A DNA stretch of 64,000 nt from Aselliscus stoliczkanus (Eukaryota > Chordata > Mammalia > Chiroptera > Hipposideridae), in assembly GCA_033961575.1 (NCBI GenBank), contig CM066735.1:85377449-85441448 (forward strand), in the 5' to 3' direction. The position numbers and the translations under genes were made by a program. The notes under the pieces are model-generated. The model was not told the origin of the DNA, made no database searches, and saw only the letters and a program-made list of their open reading frames with translations. Shown one piece after another: positions 34,441-47,464 of this stretch. Position 1 is the stretch's first letter, and the number at the start of each line of letters is the position of its first letter.

Positions 34441-34995
34441 TGTGATAATTAATTTTATATGTCAACTTGACAGGCCTAAAGGATGCAAGGTAGCTTGTAA
34501 AACATTTCTGGCTATGTCTGTGAGGGCGTTTCTTCACAAAATTAACATTTGATTCAGTAGACTGGGTAAAGAGTTCTCCCCTCGCCAATGTGAGTTGGCA
34601 TTATGTGGCCCACAGGTCACCCAAATGAAACAAAAATGCAAAGGAATGGCATATTTTCTCTGAGTTGGGATGCTCATCTTCTCCTGCCCATGAACGTCAG
34701 AGCTCCTGGACCTCAGGTCTTTGACCTTGGACTGGGAGTTGTACCACTGGCCTTCCTTGTTCTCAGGTCTTTGGAATCTGACTGAATTATACCATTGACT
34801 TTCCTGATTCTTCAGCTTCCAGATAGCAGATTGTGGTGCTTCTTGGTCTTCATAGTTATGTGAACCAACTTCTATAAAAAAAAAAAATCTTTTCATCCAT
34901 CCATCCATCCATCCATCCATCCATCCATCCATCCATCCATCCATCCATCATCTATCGTATTGGTTCTGTTTCTCTGGAGAACCCTGACTAATACG
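34441..34995 (+). repeat. Solo LTR with expanded CCAT microsatellite
   Basis: Begins TGTGATAATTAATTTTATATG and GTCAACTTGACAGGCC, and ends GGTTCTGTTTCTCTGGAG and CCCTGACTAATACG, the layout of a common mammalian ERVL/MaLR-like LTR. The flanking 5-mers GAAGG (34,436-34,440) and AAAGG (34,996-35,000) are a likely 5-bp TSD with one change. A CCAT array at 34,893-34,949 replaces the short pyrimidine repeat normally found here. The same family lies inverted at 62.1 kb. Confidence 0.8.
34893..34949. repeat. CCAT tetranucleotide microsatellite
   Basis: About 14 CCAT units lie near the 3' end of the LTR. The reverse frame across them gives a MDGW repeat that is not a protein. Confidence 0.97.
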
Positions 34996-35354
34996 AAAGG
35001 TGATTTCAGGAATCACAAGTAGAGATTAAGGAAAGTGGGACATATAGGAGAGAAAAACGAATAAAGAGTTAATGAGTGGTTACCACTGTAGCCAACTGGA
35101 GCTCAACAGTGTTGGAAACCTTTTATGAAACCATGTGGGAGTCATTTAGAAATTATCCCCACGGAGGACATGGAATCTTGACACTTACCCAGTGCCTATC
35201 ACAATAAGTAATAACCCCTATCACAATGAGTAATAACCCCATCAGGTGAGTGTTATTACTTCTAGGACATTAACTCTTTCACTCTAGGATGCATCTGCCT
35301 CAGCTGAGCAAGCTTCCATGCAGCCTCAGGTGGAGACATCAAAAGGTGCTTGAT

Positions 35355-35669
35355 CACTGCACTGTATACCTGAAATTGATGTTGTATAATATTGTATGCC
35401 AACTGTAATTGAATATATAGACAGTCACGGGATGTGGATTATATGGTGACAGGGAGTCGAAGGAATTGTAATAGATGGTATGATATGGAGGGGAGGAGTG
35501 GGAGGGGAGAATTGGGGGAGGGGGGTTGTCACTTTGAGGGGTAAAAAGTATAGCTATTGCACTTTGTTGTACACCTGAAGCTAATTAAAAATATATATAA
35601 ATAAATAAATTTAAAGGAAAAAGAAATAAACTTATTTCTCTCAGCAAAAAAAAAAAAAAAAAAAAAAGG
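35355..35669 (+). mobile_element. 5'-truncated L1 3' end, sense, with TSD
   Basis: The sequence CTGTATACCTGAAATTGATG...ACAGTCACGGGATGTGG...GGGGGTTGTCACTTTGAGGGG...TTGTACACCTGAAGC is the 3'UTR of the same L1 subfamily as the 16.4-kb element. It ends in AATAAATAAATAAATTT and a 23-A tail. The TSD GGTGCTTGAT is perfect at 35,345-35,354 and 35,670-35,679. The intact TSD and pure A tail suggest a fairly young insertion. Confidence 0.9.
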
Positions 35670-35689
35670 GGTGCTTGATTTGGGAATCT

Positions 35690-38160
35690 CAGCTTGATGG
35701 AAATTCTCTACCACGGCTAAGACAGACTTGGAGGTAGGCAGAAGGGGCCTTGACAGCATCTGCAAACACTTATTAACAGAGAAACGAGCAGATATTGAAA
35801 AGACAGAAGAGCATGAAGCAGCAAGTGCCATAAGTGAACAGGAAGTATTAAGCTGACTCCATGATCAAGAAAAAGCAGTGCAGTAGAAGAAGGCATGAAG
35901 TGGAGAAAACATATATATTGAGTAGCAGGTTAGGTCATTGGTAGATTAGCCATTGAACTGTCTAACCAGAGAAGGGGAGGAGCTATTTCTGCTAAGGGGC
36001 AGTGACCTTTATTTTTTTCTCCTTCCTCTATCTTGCATGGAAATGCCAATAGTTTTCAATTTCTTTGCGACCCTTGTATTACTCTGATTGGAGTTTAAGT
36101 CCTAATTTCCAGCATTGAGATAGAAACTAGATTTTTTTTCTCCTCTAAATGAGTTGGTTTCATGAAGATTCTGCGGATATGGGTAAAACAGAAGCAAGCA
36201 TTAGCTCTGCCTTCTGAGTTTCTGAGACCCATTGGTGAAGAAAGAGGAAGAGCGTTAACCCAATAAGGAAGTGCCAGGGTGTAGTTTCTCTTCAGGCCCG
36301 TTTTGGTGCTGCAGAGTGAGGCTCACTGATACTCGGGGCAGAATTCTTTTAAATCTTGGGGTCCTGCCTTTACCAGCTGTGGGAGAAATGGCCTTTCCCT
36401 ACAGGGTCTCAGCAGGTGCAGCAGCAACAGCATAGCCCTGCCCTGGGTCCTGTCCCTTAGACTACTGAAACACTGCTGTCAGGACCTTGCTATCTTTGAA
36501 ATGAGGGGGGTGCAGGTCTTACTCTTGTCAAAGATGGCTGAGTATTCAGGACATAAACATCCCATGCCCAAATAAACCACCAATCCCTAAAACATATTTA
36601 GTTAAAAATCTAGTCAAATACCTACATTTTACATGTAAAATTAGTTCCCAAATGTGAATAGTCATATTATTGTCAAGATATATTATTCAGCTTTATATAT
36701 AAGGTCTATACATTTCAACTACTTTAGGAGAAAGTTCGGGGAGCAAATAAAGTCTTGTTTCACAGTGGCATTTGTTTGTCAGGGGTGGAAATTGCCCAGG
36801 ACCTTCCCCCCGCCCTACGCCCCACCCACTGTGACAAAGAGATAGCCCTGAGAATGAATACAATAACATCTTATAAGCTTTGTGTACTATCTTCTCCTTT
36901 CCTGGCCACCAGTGCAAAATTACACCGTGAAAATATTACAAGTTTCTCCTATCAATTCTCTCCCTCCTTCACAGCGCACCTGTGCAGTATCCCATTTTCA
37001 CAGCGCTTCTCTAAAATGGTCAAGCCTGGGAGGAGCTTAGTGTCCTGGGGTATTGGCTTTTCATGGAGAACTGCCTGTTGCAAGTTGGGTTCTTGGGGAA
37101 GCAGATGCTGAGATAAAGTTAGGAGTGCAAAAAGTTTATTGGGGAGTTATATCTGTGAAAATAACTATGAAGCAGGATTTGCAGTGGGAGCTTTCAGACC
37201 ATGATGCAGACTGGATAAACCTCTGACAGCCCAATGGAGAACTCCAGGGCAAGATTACCCATCATGGGGGCATCCTGTGTTGGGTGGAAATAGATAGACC
37301 CTGTACCACTGTCTTGCTCAGTCATTGCCCGGGGGATCACCCTGAGAAGAACATGATTTGGTCTTGAAAGCGGAAATAGGCTCTAAAGACAGTAACAGCT
37401 GGAGGCTGCCAGCTGCCCACACTCCTGGGAGCTTGGTGGTGAGCTCTTAGAGAGAGATCTGAGTTGGGCATCCCTGTTTTTGCCACATTGGTCTAACCAA
37501 AGGAAAGACTGTAGAATGTGGAAATTTTAAGGCCTGTGGTAGGCAGAGAAAGGAGAACTCTTTCGTGTTCATGCATGTTTATTCAGGGCCTACTTTGAGC
37601 TGGATGCTTTCACCAAGCCGGTGTCTAATGACACTTGGAACAAAAGAAGAAAAAAGACAAAAAGAGATCACTTTTATTGTTGCCTCTTTCCCCAGTCCTT
37701 GCTGTCTGTTGTTTGACTGTCTTGCTTGGTAGAATATTTAAATCCTACCTTTCTTTCAAGGCTCAGATCAAGATTGTCATGGTGACAAAATGTTTGATAT
37801 TGGGATTCTCCCAGAAAATTAGACTTATTTGAGAGCCTATAACTTCAAATCAGCAGTGCTGGCGACCTTGAGGATTTTTTTCTGTAGTTAGAGCTTGTTT
37901 TGTTTTTGTTTTTGTTTGGTCTCACCAATACCTTAGCCTGTTTTATCTTTCCTGACACATGACTGCTTAACCTTCATGGAGTCCATAGCTCACTGGGGCA
38001 AGGCCTGGTCCCAACACTCGCGCATTACACCTCTGTGGGTTTTCCTGGGTTAAGTTTCCACATTTTTAGGAATAAATTCCCTATTCTATCTTGACACATA
38101 TTGACATGTATCTTTCCTCCCTCTGTAATTAAAAAAGATTCAGGGGGTTTTGACTTTAAC
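35690..38160. other. Mostly single-copy stretch, one possible LTR
   Basis: No gene found. 37,095-37,450 (GGTTCTTGGGGAAGCAGATGC...GTGCAAAAAGTTTATTGGG...TTGGTGGTGAGCTCTTAG) resembles an antisense LTR of unknown family. Similar AGCAGA...AAAGTTTAT text occurs at about 34,390 and 42,100. Confidence 0.4.
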
Positions 38161-38169
38161 AAGTTTTGT

Positions 38170-38170
<1 letters not shown>

Positions 38171-38192
<22 letters not shown>
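38171..38192. repeat. T homopolymer run
   Basis: About 22 T. No SINE or L1 body is attached on either side that I can recognise. Confidence 0.9.
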
Positions 38193-38201
<9 letters not shown>

Positions 38202-38264
38202 GTTCATCTTTTCTTCTGTGGAATTTTGTTGTTGTTGTTAAAAAATGGCTGCACCAATCTCTCC

Positions 38265-38765
38265 CATCCTACATGCTCTTCAGGAATCTCTCAATTCCCT
38301 TATCAAGAAGTGGAGCCTAATTCCCTTCCCTTTAAATCTGGGTGGGTTTATAATTGCTCCCTCAATAGATGGCAGCAGAAGTGATGCCTTGAGGCTAGAT
38401 TAGATAATGCCTTGCAGCTTCATGCTTCTTTCAGTACATTCACAGTGGGAACCCAGCCACCATGCTGAGAGGGAGCCCAAGTACCCCCTGGAGAGGCTGT
38501 GGAGAGGAGCTGAGACCTTAGTCCATGGCCCTGGTAGCACTCCCAGCACCACCACAACTTGCCAATCATAGAAGGGAGCTGTCTTGAAAGGAATCTTCAG
38601 GCCACATTCAGATTCTCAGGCTGGGCCACTTGAAACAGAGACGGGCCTTCCTCACTGACTGCTGCACAAATTACAGATTTGTAGGCAAAAAAGAAAGATT
38701 GTTGCTGTTTTAAGCCAGAACGTTTTGGAATGGTTTGCTACCCAGAAAGAGTAATCAGAACATTT
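38265..38765 (+). repeat. MLT1-type LTR, sense
   Basis: Starts near TCAATTCCCTTATCAAGAAGTGG and contains GATGCCTTGAGGCTAG, CCCAGCCACCATGCTGAGAGGG and GTTGCTGTTTTAAGCCAG...TGGTTTGCTACCCAG, the MLT1-class order. No genes inside. Confidence 0.75.
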
Positions 38766-39359
38766 TCACTTATGACTTCCTCAAAGATAATTTATTTCTG
38801 CCCTTTTAGTGACCGCTATGATGGGTCATTCTATTATACCATACTGTGCAGTGATCTCAGGGAAAGGTGGCTCAGCATATTAATTTCTAAATGATTGCAA
38901 TCTAGACTTTCTAGAAATGCTGCCTTTTCATCTTGGGGTAGCTGAGGTTTCATGTTCTTTTTTATTCTCCTAGTGATGGTGCTGGAATCTGTAATGTTTC
39001 CCTGGTCATTTTTATTGATGGGCGAGTGTTCACAAGTTTTGGGAGATTTACACAATTGTGATGAGAGCTGGTATAATCTTTCATGGTGCTTCTTTTCTGA
39101 GGACCTCTAAAAATGAGTATTCATATTTTTTATCTTTCCTAGAGTTCTGCAAAGCTTTGATTTCTAGGAATATTGTGTCTTCCCACTTTGCATATCCCAG
39201 GATTTTCCAAACTGTATCCTGTGGAGTCCTGTTCCATAGAACATCAATGGGTTTTCTGCAAAGAGGCAAATTAGTTTGGGAAACACTGTACACTTTATTA
39301 TTCTCTTAGAGATTGATGATGCTCATTTGCGCTGAAGAGTCATGCAGTAAAGAAATGCA

Positions 39360-39850
39360 TTTCAATTATTTATTCATTCACACTGTATTTACTGAGTGCT
39401 TATTTTCATTCAGGTGTTGTGTAGATGCTGGGTGGGTATACAACAGAGAGCAAACACATATGGTCCTACCCTAAACTATCTGGCAAGGAAGACAACTAAT
39501 TTATAATGACAAATTGTAATGACTAATATAAAGGAAAAGAACTGTTGGCCACAACAAGAGAGAATGGTAGAGGAGCTACATTGGAGTGAGTGACAAGAAA
39601 AGCATCTCCGAGGAAGGAATGTTTTAGCCGAGACTTGACGGAAGAGTTGGTGTTGGCCAGTTGAAGAGTGTTTTGGACAGAAGAAAACAGCACATGCCAA
39701 GGCCATGAGGCAAGAAAGATGCTGGCAATGAGAACAATGTTGACAATGGAGGCAATAAGAACAAGGCAAAGGGAGTGGAGAAGAGCACAGGGTGCGTTAG
39801 AGCAGCCTTTTGCAAAGGGTAGTTGACAAATGCTGGGGAGGCCTGCCTGA
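39360..39850 (-). repeat. L2 3' region, antisense
   Basis: CACTGTATTTACTGAGTGC, CAGAGAGCAAACACATATGGTCC, AGCATCTCCGAGGAAGG and AAAACAGCACATGCCAAGGCC match antisense L2 in order. The three overlapping minus frames at 39,476-39,890 are products of this L2 and not host genes. Confidence 0.75.
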
Positions 39851-41203
39851 TAGGGAGGAAGCCAAGAGCCCATTGATCATATGCTTGCAATCACACGAAA
39901 GGGCAGAGAGGCTGGTGAGGCCACATCTAACTATAATGTGTCTACACATGAGATCCTGATTCAGTAGGTCTGGGTGAGACCTGAGATCCTGAAACTCTCC
40001 CGAATCCCAAGTGATGCCAGCACTACTGGCCCCAGGACTACAATGTGAGAAGCGTATAAACTATCTTCTCCAAGCAAACTTCTTCAATTCTCCCTTCTCT
40101 CCCAGGTCCTGGGCACTTGGTCCTCACCCTAAGTTGTCTGGAATATAAATCACTCAGCCATCCTACCCTTCTGACAGGTAACTGCACCTTTTCATGCTCA
40201 AATATCCTCTTGTTTATCTTAGTCTTACTCACCTCTAGCTCTGAGTCTAACTGGTGACCAAAGCTCTAAAATTTCTTTTGTAAGGGTTTAGCTCATTTTA
40301 AATGTGATATTGAACGCCATACTTACAGCTCAGATAGTGGGCTTTGTGGGATGGCAGTGGGGGTAAGAAAACCCCAGAGAAACTTTACCGGAAGTTTTCC
40401 TGGAACAAAGACCTTGGGCAAATACTAGAATGTGTGGTCATTTTAGAGCAATGAAAAGACTAGCTCGTAGTGCACTTATGATGAAGAGTCCTGACATGCA
40501 GGGTAGGGGAGGGGGCCTGTGTCCTTCTACAATTAGTCTTTACCAGGCCTAGCCTCTGCCCTACTGAAGTGGCTGATTTTTCTTTCCCTATCTGTTAAAT
40601 TCTTTCTTACTTCAGTTTCAAACTCACCTCCTACAGAAAACATGTTTAGACAAGGCGGGAGGAGGTGTGGACTTATGTTCTAATGCGCTACGTAGAGCCC
40701 ATCTAGCTGTGCTTTGGCTTAATTGTTTGAAGTCCTGTTTTTTTGGAGAGGCACAGAGGCCCTTCTTTGCTGGATGAAGCAGAATGTATATTATGTCTTC
40801 TGTGCCTGAGAACTGAGCTAAATGAAGTTGAGTTTCAAAGATCACAGAATGGGTTAATATAAGCTGAGAACAGAGAACTATCTACTCTTGTTAATTGGTT
40901 TATTGCTGTTCTAATATTTATCCAAACTCCATGTACATTCTTGGGCATCTATTGACTGGTTGGCAATTTCCTGAGGCAGTTTTCCAAAGTGATATGGGGA
41001 TACCGGCAGAGATATACAAGATTATTTGGAAAAGTGTAAAGATGCACAGATTTTGTATTAGGGGTGAAGTATTTTTTTTTAATGACTATTATAAGAAACC
41101 ACAACTAACATGGTAAACCTGTGATTTCATATATTCAATTTCTTAGCATAAGGCCAATTTTAAAAAAGTGATTGATAGAAAGTCAACTTAAAGAAATATT
41201 ATA

Positions 41204-41326
41204 GGGCCACCCGAGTGGCGTGGTGGTTAAGCACTGGCTTGGGAAGCCAGCAGCCCTGGTTCGAGTCCCACGTATGAGGGCCAGTGACACTGCCCTAAGG
41301 AAAAAAAAAAACAAAACCAAAGGGCG
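41204..41326 (+). mobile_element. Short tRNA-derived SINE, sense, with TSD
   Basis: Starts GGGCCACCCGAGTGGCGTGG, has an A box in TGGTGGTTAAGCACTGG and a B box GGTTCGAGTCCC, and ends after GACACTGCCCTAAGG in an A-rich tail. The TSD AAGAAATATT is perfect at 41,191-41,200 and 41,327-41,336. It is the head-only form of the family that is long at 28.2 kb. Confidence 0.92.
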
Positions 41327-41569
41327 AAGAAATATTTTAAGTAAATAATAGTACAGGCTCTGAGGAAAAAATCATGAAGGTAATATGCAAATTATGGAGT
41401 TTTAAGGGATTCAACACTAACAATTTAAAGTGTTACCCTTCCTGAGAGAACTGCTCTTTGATGGAGTGTGTTTATTTATTTAATATACATTTATCAAGAT
41501 GACTACGACATGACTTTTGCCCTTGAGGTGCTAACAAGGAAAACAGATTCATAATAACCATGGTACAAA

Positions 41570-41790
41570 ACACCAGCTAACATTTACTATGAACTAGTCA
41601 GTCATCTGTAAGTATTTTGCATGTAAATTGTCTCATTCACTTTCAAAAGAATGCTCAAAAGTAGGTTTGACTTTCATATTAATTTTACAGATGTGGAAAC
41701 TGAGTAAAAGAGAGATGAAGTAACTTGTCTGAGAGCACCAAGTTGGAAGTAGCAGAGTTAGGATTTGAACCCGGGCAGTACAGCTTCATG
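41570..41790 (-). repeat. MIR SINE, antisense
   Basis: CTAACATTTACTATGAACTAG, GTCTCATTCACTTTCAAAAG, TTTTACAGATGTGGAAACTG, AAGTAACTTGTCTGAGAGC and GGATTTGAACCCGGGC are consecutive antisense MIR blocks; one of the better preserved MIRs in the window. Confidence 0.88.
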
Positions 41791-41794
41791 GCCA

Positions 41795-44700
41795 CATGGG
41801 TGCCCTAGTAGTACTGTGTCCATAGAACCATGAGAGAACATCAGGTGGAGTAACAGCCTGGGAGTGCCAAGGAAGATCCATTTGGAAAGGGGAGAGCTCA
41901 GAGAATTCTGAAGAGCAAGGATAATAGATGTGAAGACAAGAAGATGGGATAATGTAGATTGAGTTTGGGAAATGGTATAAGGATTTCAGTGTGGAGTTGG
42001 AATTTAGGATGAATACTAGGATTAGTGGAAACTAAGTTTAAAATGTTAAGTCCTGCTGTCTCCACAGGAACCAGATTGATAAGTATCTTAGGTTAGGTTT
42101 TGCAGAAGCAGACCCTAAGATCCAGACCTATCGCTAGGTCTGGGTGCCTAGTGATATGTTAAGGAAATGCTCCAAAAAATGTGACAAACAGAATGATTAC
42201 CACAGAGGTGGATCAGCAACATATGGTTGAGCTTGTCTTATTTCATCTGTTTAGTATTTGTTTCAATTAATTTTTTTCCAGGAGATAAATTTGGTTCACA
42301 TTATCAGCCAAGAGCTCTTTCTTCGCTTGTTGAAAACTAGAGTAATGAAGATGCAAAGTACTTTCTTTTGGATGATGGAATAGCATTTGGCTACCACCTC
42401 TCTTCTAGCTTCTCCTCCTTGTTGCGTATAACACACTGTGTACCTTGTATTTAAACAATGGGCCCCTACAATGAGGTGCCAATCTATGGTTTGGAGTCTA
42501 CTCCTTTCACTTCAAATGGTACCATCAGTCTGTTGGAACACAGGGTCTAGGTCTTACCGCTCTTATTGTATGCATGTTAACTGTGTGTTTCTGATTTTTT
42601 ATAATCCAATGTTGGAACAAAAGTAATTTCTACATATATGAATAAAATATGTGACATCTAGCAAAATGAGAAAGCAATTAAAACTTTAAAATTAGATGTT
42701 CTATTGAATTCAAGCAGTTCAGACTTGAAGGTCAGTAGACAATTAGGTGATGCATAAATGCTATGAGTTTACAGGTGGATTCTGGGACTTGATCCAGTCC
42801 AGCTAAAACAAAATTGATTGAGGCGTCTGGATTATCAGCTTAAGTATAGACGATAGTTTGAGCCAATGCTTTCTTAAATCTGATAGGATTGTTAAAGAAA
42901 AAGGAAAAATTTCAAAATAAGTTTGTCAAGTTTAACATGTGTTAACAATTCAAAGTTTAAGTTTAGGATAATTCCAAACTAAATCTAGGCCATTTGTAAA
43001 AGCCAATGCCATCCAAGGGAAATATAATAGGAGTCAGACATCATTTAAAATTTTCTAGTAGCTATGTTTAAACAAAGTAAAAATAAACGTGAAATTAATT
43101 TTAGCACGATTAAGATTAATCGAGTATACGTAAAGTACTATAATTTCAAAATATCATCAATAAAAAAGTTGTTAATAAGGTATTTTACATTTTGTATACA
43201 AAGTCTTTGTAATCCAGCATGTGTTTTATACTTACAGCATATCCTAATTCATAACAGCTACTGTACTTAGCAGCACAGGTCCAGACAAATTAAAAAGCAC
43301 AGCTCAATTGCATCATATCCCAATTTAACTTATGGAAATTCAAATACATAAGCTTCATCCCCCCTCCTACCATTCTCCTAGAAATGAGAATAAGTCAATT
43401 AAATAGTGTGGACCATTCAATCTATATTGCTCTCTGTGAGTTTCTATCCTGGACTGGGTGTACTGTCACAGAGGTATATCTGCTTTGTCCTAGTTGGCCT
43501 AAGTTCCCACATGCCTCTTACTACATTGAGTGTGATTTTGGTGTTTGAAAATATATATTATTTCTTACAACATGACTTCTAACACAAGACAGTTGCCTTG
43601 TCTGGCACTTACTGAAAGAAATACTAATCATGGGTTCCATCCCTGGAGGAAAACCTGCCTGCGATGAGCTCAGAGCAGGGACCAGTGTGTTAGGTTTCCA
43701 ATATGGAGCAAGTAAACAAGGCTGCAATGAATCTAGCCATCAAGATGCAAGACAGCAACATTCCTATGGTTTATGTGCAGTTTGATGGACTTGTCAAGGA
43801 TAGTTTTGACTTTGTGATTTTCACCTTATGGACAGAATAACTATAGCCAAAGCTGTTAGTCCATTGTAGTAAAATGGGCCATTCATTGCCCAGCCATTTA
43901 TTGAGCTTCTGTGAGGTGCTAGACATGGTCTCCTTCTTACCCCAGTTCCCACTTCATAGACATTCAGGACCATCCTGCTACCTGAGGACACATCACCGGC
44001 AGATGGATGGAGGCATGTTTAGGGCTGCCCCTCTCTGCTCAGTTGTCCCTGTGCTCACTTGCCTTCCTCCGCAGACCTTAATTCAAACTTAGCTTGTCCT
44101 GTCTCATTCCCTCCAAACTCTGCTTCCTTCCTGTTGCACAGCAGTTGGCCATTCTGATGAAGAATCAGTCCTGTGGGGGCTAATCCATGGATCTCTAAGG
44201 TAGGGTTTGTGCAGGGAGCACGTGCCCAAATGGACATAATTCCCTCATCAAAGCAAAGACTTTGAAAGCAAGAATGAAGTTAGACAGCTCTTCAAATGGT
44301 TTCAGAATTACCCCTGGAATGAGATGATAGGGATCAAACAACTGGGTCTTACTGTTAAATGCTGGTTGGTGCATGTATGCAAGAAAGTAAAAGTCTTCTT
44401 GGCAATTAAACTTTGTTATTATAGCAACTCTTTCTTTAGATTTGGCCTTTTCATGTTTTTCTTGAACTTTCTGCCAATTCTTCCTCAAAATGTGGCATCG
44501 CAGACAGGACTTGCTTAGGAAAAAATCCTTTACATTTTAAGCCTATTTATCTTCCAAGTATCTAAAACAATAATTTGTGATGTCTTTAATAGAGTTTAAA
44601 TTAATGAACAAGTTTAGTTTTTGTGAAGTTCAGTTTTGTTATTGTGAAGTTTATATATTCAGCTGTAAAGTGAGATTTTTATAGTTCTGTGGACTTAGGC

Positions 44701-45780
44701 AAAACTGGGCGTGTGTCAAAGCTCATATAGATTTCAGCTTTTGTGTATTAAAAATGGAAAATTTATTATAGGGGCATAATGAAGAAGATTAAAATAAAAT
44801 TGAAAATTGGTCATTGTATCTTTTAATAGAGATTAAATGAATAAAATCACTTTTTCACATTACATTAATTCGACATTTTCATTCTTTTTCTCCAAATGAA
44901 GTGCTTTGATAGCTCACTTGGTACTATGGTGATATTACTTTTGGTTAGTAATTAAATTTGATTCTGAGAATTTTTGTTTCCCACTAGACTCTAAGTTTTT
45001 CAAGGTCAGCTCCAGGTCTCTGTATTCTTGGCATCGGATGCATATTAGGTCTATAGTATAGAAGTTGAACCAAAATACAACTTTGAGTCTGTCAGGTCCT
45101 AAGAGCCGCGATTTGCAGAAATAGAAAGTCTTGGTAATATGATTCCTTAAATATGAGGTTTGAGAGGGTGTGGGAGGGGCCCAATGTCTACAAGCACCTA
45201 CTGTGTGCTGGGTGTTCTGATAGTTGTCATCACACACTGTATATATGGTATTAGTTTAGGTTCTGTGGCGTTATCTGTATCAATCAAACACTCTTAGCCC
45301 TTTGAGAATAGGAGACTGACTAAATGTTATCGTAACTAAGCCAGTTACCAGGAGAAACCACAAATAATTAAAGTATTTCTAGGTCCGTATTGGTGGTTCC
45401 CTTCTTTCAAGAACTTTCCAGGACAGAGAATGACCTTGCATTGTTCCCAGGGTTGACACTAATGGGATTAGCTTTGGAATAGTTTCTTGGTTATTGTCTT
45501 AAGTTTTCCTGGCTCATTTTAGAGCCACTTTTGGCCCAGGCAAGGTGAGGAAAAACTGTCCCACAAGTTCAGGTCAAGGTCATGAACTCATTTTTTTCTA
45601 ACTATGTTGCAGGGTAAAAATATCCAGAGAGTGGCTTCTGTTGTAGGAAAACCACTATCAAGTCCAGCTTGGGTAACCTTAGACACTTTACCTAATTTCT
45701 CCATGTGATGAAAAGTCTGATATCTAACTTGTAGGTTGAGAATGAAATGAGTTTATTTATACGCAAGCAGCTGGCAGACT
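41795..45780. other. Mostly single-copy stretch with an L2 end
   Basis: No gene found. A 9-bp-arm inverted repeat CCAGACCTA-TCGC-TAGGTCTGG is at 42,122-42,143. An L2 3' end remnant is at 44,985-45,050. The frames at 43,874-44,092 and 44,195-44,488 have no domain support. Confidence 0.45.
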
Positions 45781-45789
45781 ATCAGTTAT

Positions 45790-46250
45790 CAGCAATAATG
45801 CTTTGTAACAAATGACCACAAAACCTCAGGGGCATATAATAATAATATGTTTATTGCTCATGTGTTTGGTCTGCTGGGGGTTGGTTGGATGGTTTTGCTG
45901 CTTCAGGCTGGGCTTGCTCATAGGCCTGTGGCTTGTCTAGCTGTCAGCTGGCTGATCTAGGTTGAAACAACTGGGAAACTTCTGTTGTGGTCCTCATATC
46001 TCTCATTCATTGTCAGGCTAACCTGGGTATGTTCCCCTGGTGGTGGCAGAGGTACAAGAGGACAAGCCCTAATGTGCAAGCCCATTGCAAGCCTCTGCTA
46101 ACCTCCCATGAGCCAATGCGAACACATGAAAGGCTGAATCTAGTGTCAAAGAGTGGTTCTGGCTGTCTAGCATCTCTTTGTTTCTGTTCAGTTTCAGAGC
46201 CTGATCCTCTGGAATTCTTGGTAACTATACAATTTTCCCAGTAGCTTTTC
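45790..46250 (-). repeat. MLT1-type LTR, antisense
   Basis: TAATGCTTTGTAACAAATGACC, GTGTTTGGTCTGCTGGGGG, TTGTCTAGCTGTCAGCTGGCTG and GTTCTGGCTGTCTAGC fit a reversed MLT1-class LTR. Confidence 0.6.
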
Positions 46251-46889
46251 AGCAAATTCCCTTCTTCTCACCTCAGTCAGATCCAATTTCTGTTTCCCGT
46301 ACTTAAAATCTCTGTCTGGTACCATGCAAGTACAGTGCTAGCCCTGATTATTATTCTCCCATTTCTGCCTCTGTTTGAAATAGCACTTATCTTCCTGAAC
46401 TTGTTTCATTCCGAATTAAACAGTATCTGACACTCTGTCTTCCCAAGAAACCTCTCCTGACTAATTGGGAAGCGCCATTTTCCCCTCGTATCTTCTCTTC
46501 TCTTTGTGCCAGCATCTTCTCAGCCCCACTTGTCACTGTCTTCCTCCATATTCTGAGCAACAGTGAAAAGACGACCATTGTTCTCACATTAATGATTCAT
46601 CTGTTGGATGTTTACAGAACAATCAGTGTTGTTCATGTCAACATTGCCTGTTAGAGAAAATAAACATGCAGTGCCTACAGATGGTATAACTGATTTTTTT
46701 TCAATACCATGTAGTCATTCATTTGATTCAGGTGAGTGGATCAGCCTTTTGATGATGAGGAGTAATTCAGAGACAGGGTAGAGACAGGCAGTAGGTGATG
46801 AGTTAAATTTGCTTTGGAGGAGGTAGGCTGAACTGAGCCATTGTCCCAGGCTTCTCTCGTTAGAACCTAAGAAATCTTTTGGCAGCACT

Positions 46890-47060
46890 TGTGTATTGGA
46901 AAAAGTGGGGACCTGGGAGTGAAAGGGCTGAGTTTGGACCCTGGCTCTGTGCCTTGGGCAAATAACAGCCTCTCCAAGTTCCAGTTTCCTGAACTCTAAA
47001 ATGGAGACACAAGCCAATACCATCCCTGTTCAGTGGTCCAAGTTGTGACAGTTAAAAGAA
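46890..47060 (+). repeat. MIR SINE, sense
   Basis: GGGCTGAGTTTGGACCCTGG, TGCCTTGGGCAAATAAC, AGTTCCAGTTTCCTGAACTC and TAAAATGGAGACAC follow the sense MIR order. Confidence 0.75.
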
Positions 47061-47464
47061 ACTTTGCTGGTGAACTTGCTTTGTAAACCGTAAAAAACTA
47101 TGGAAGAGCAAGGGAGTAACTAACTATTAGGCTCTCTTGATCCCAGGTTCGCTCTTATAAGGAGGCCAAAAGATGGGAAGTCAGTACAAAGCAGGAGTCT
47201 GGAGTCAGTGTCCAGATAGTTACCGGGTAATAAATTCTCAGTCCTGGTCAGGAACCAGTGGCCACAGACCTGACCATCTTTGGCTGGCAGACAAGGCTGA
47301 GGAGTCCACATTATGACACATTTCAGGGCATAGGGCAGGGTAATGCCACCCAGCATGGCTCTCTGATTCTTTTTAAGCAAGAAGGCCAGTAGAGAGTGAC
47401 ACTAAAGACTGAGTCCTCTAAGTGTATAAATATGGGAGTGAGGGAGAGAGGGCTTATCTCAGAA

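Noticed and set aside
34534..34944. 136-codon minus frame starting with MDGW repeats
   Set aside because: The start is the translated CCAT microsatellite and the rest is LTR sequence.
39476..39890. Three overlapping minus-strand frames rich in cysteine and leucine
   Set aside because: They lie within an antisense L2; the frames overlap one another and have no start context.
41204..41326. True tRNA gene
   Set aside because: A and B boxes are present, but there is no cloverleaf with an anticodon arm, and a poly-A tail and TSD show it is a SINE.
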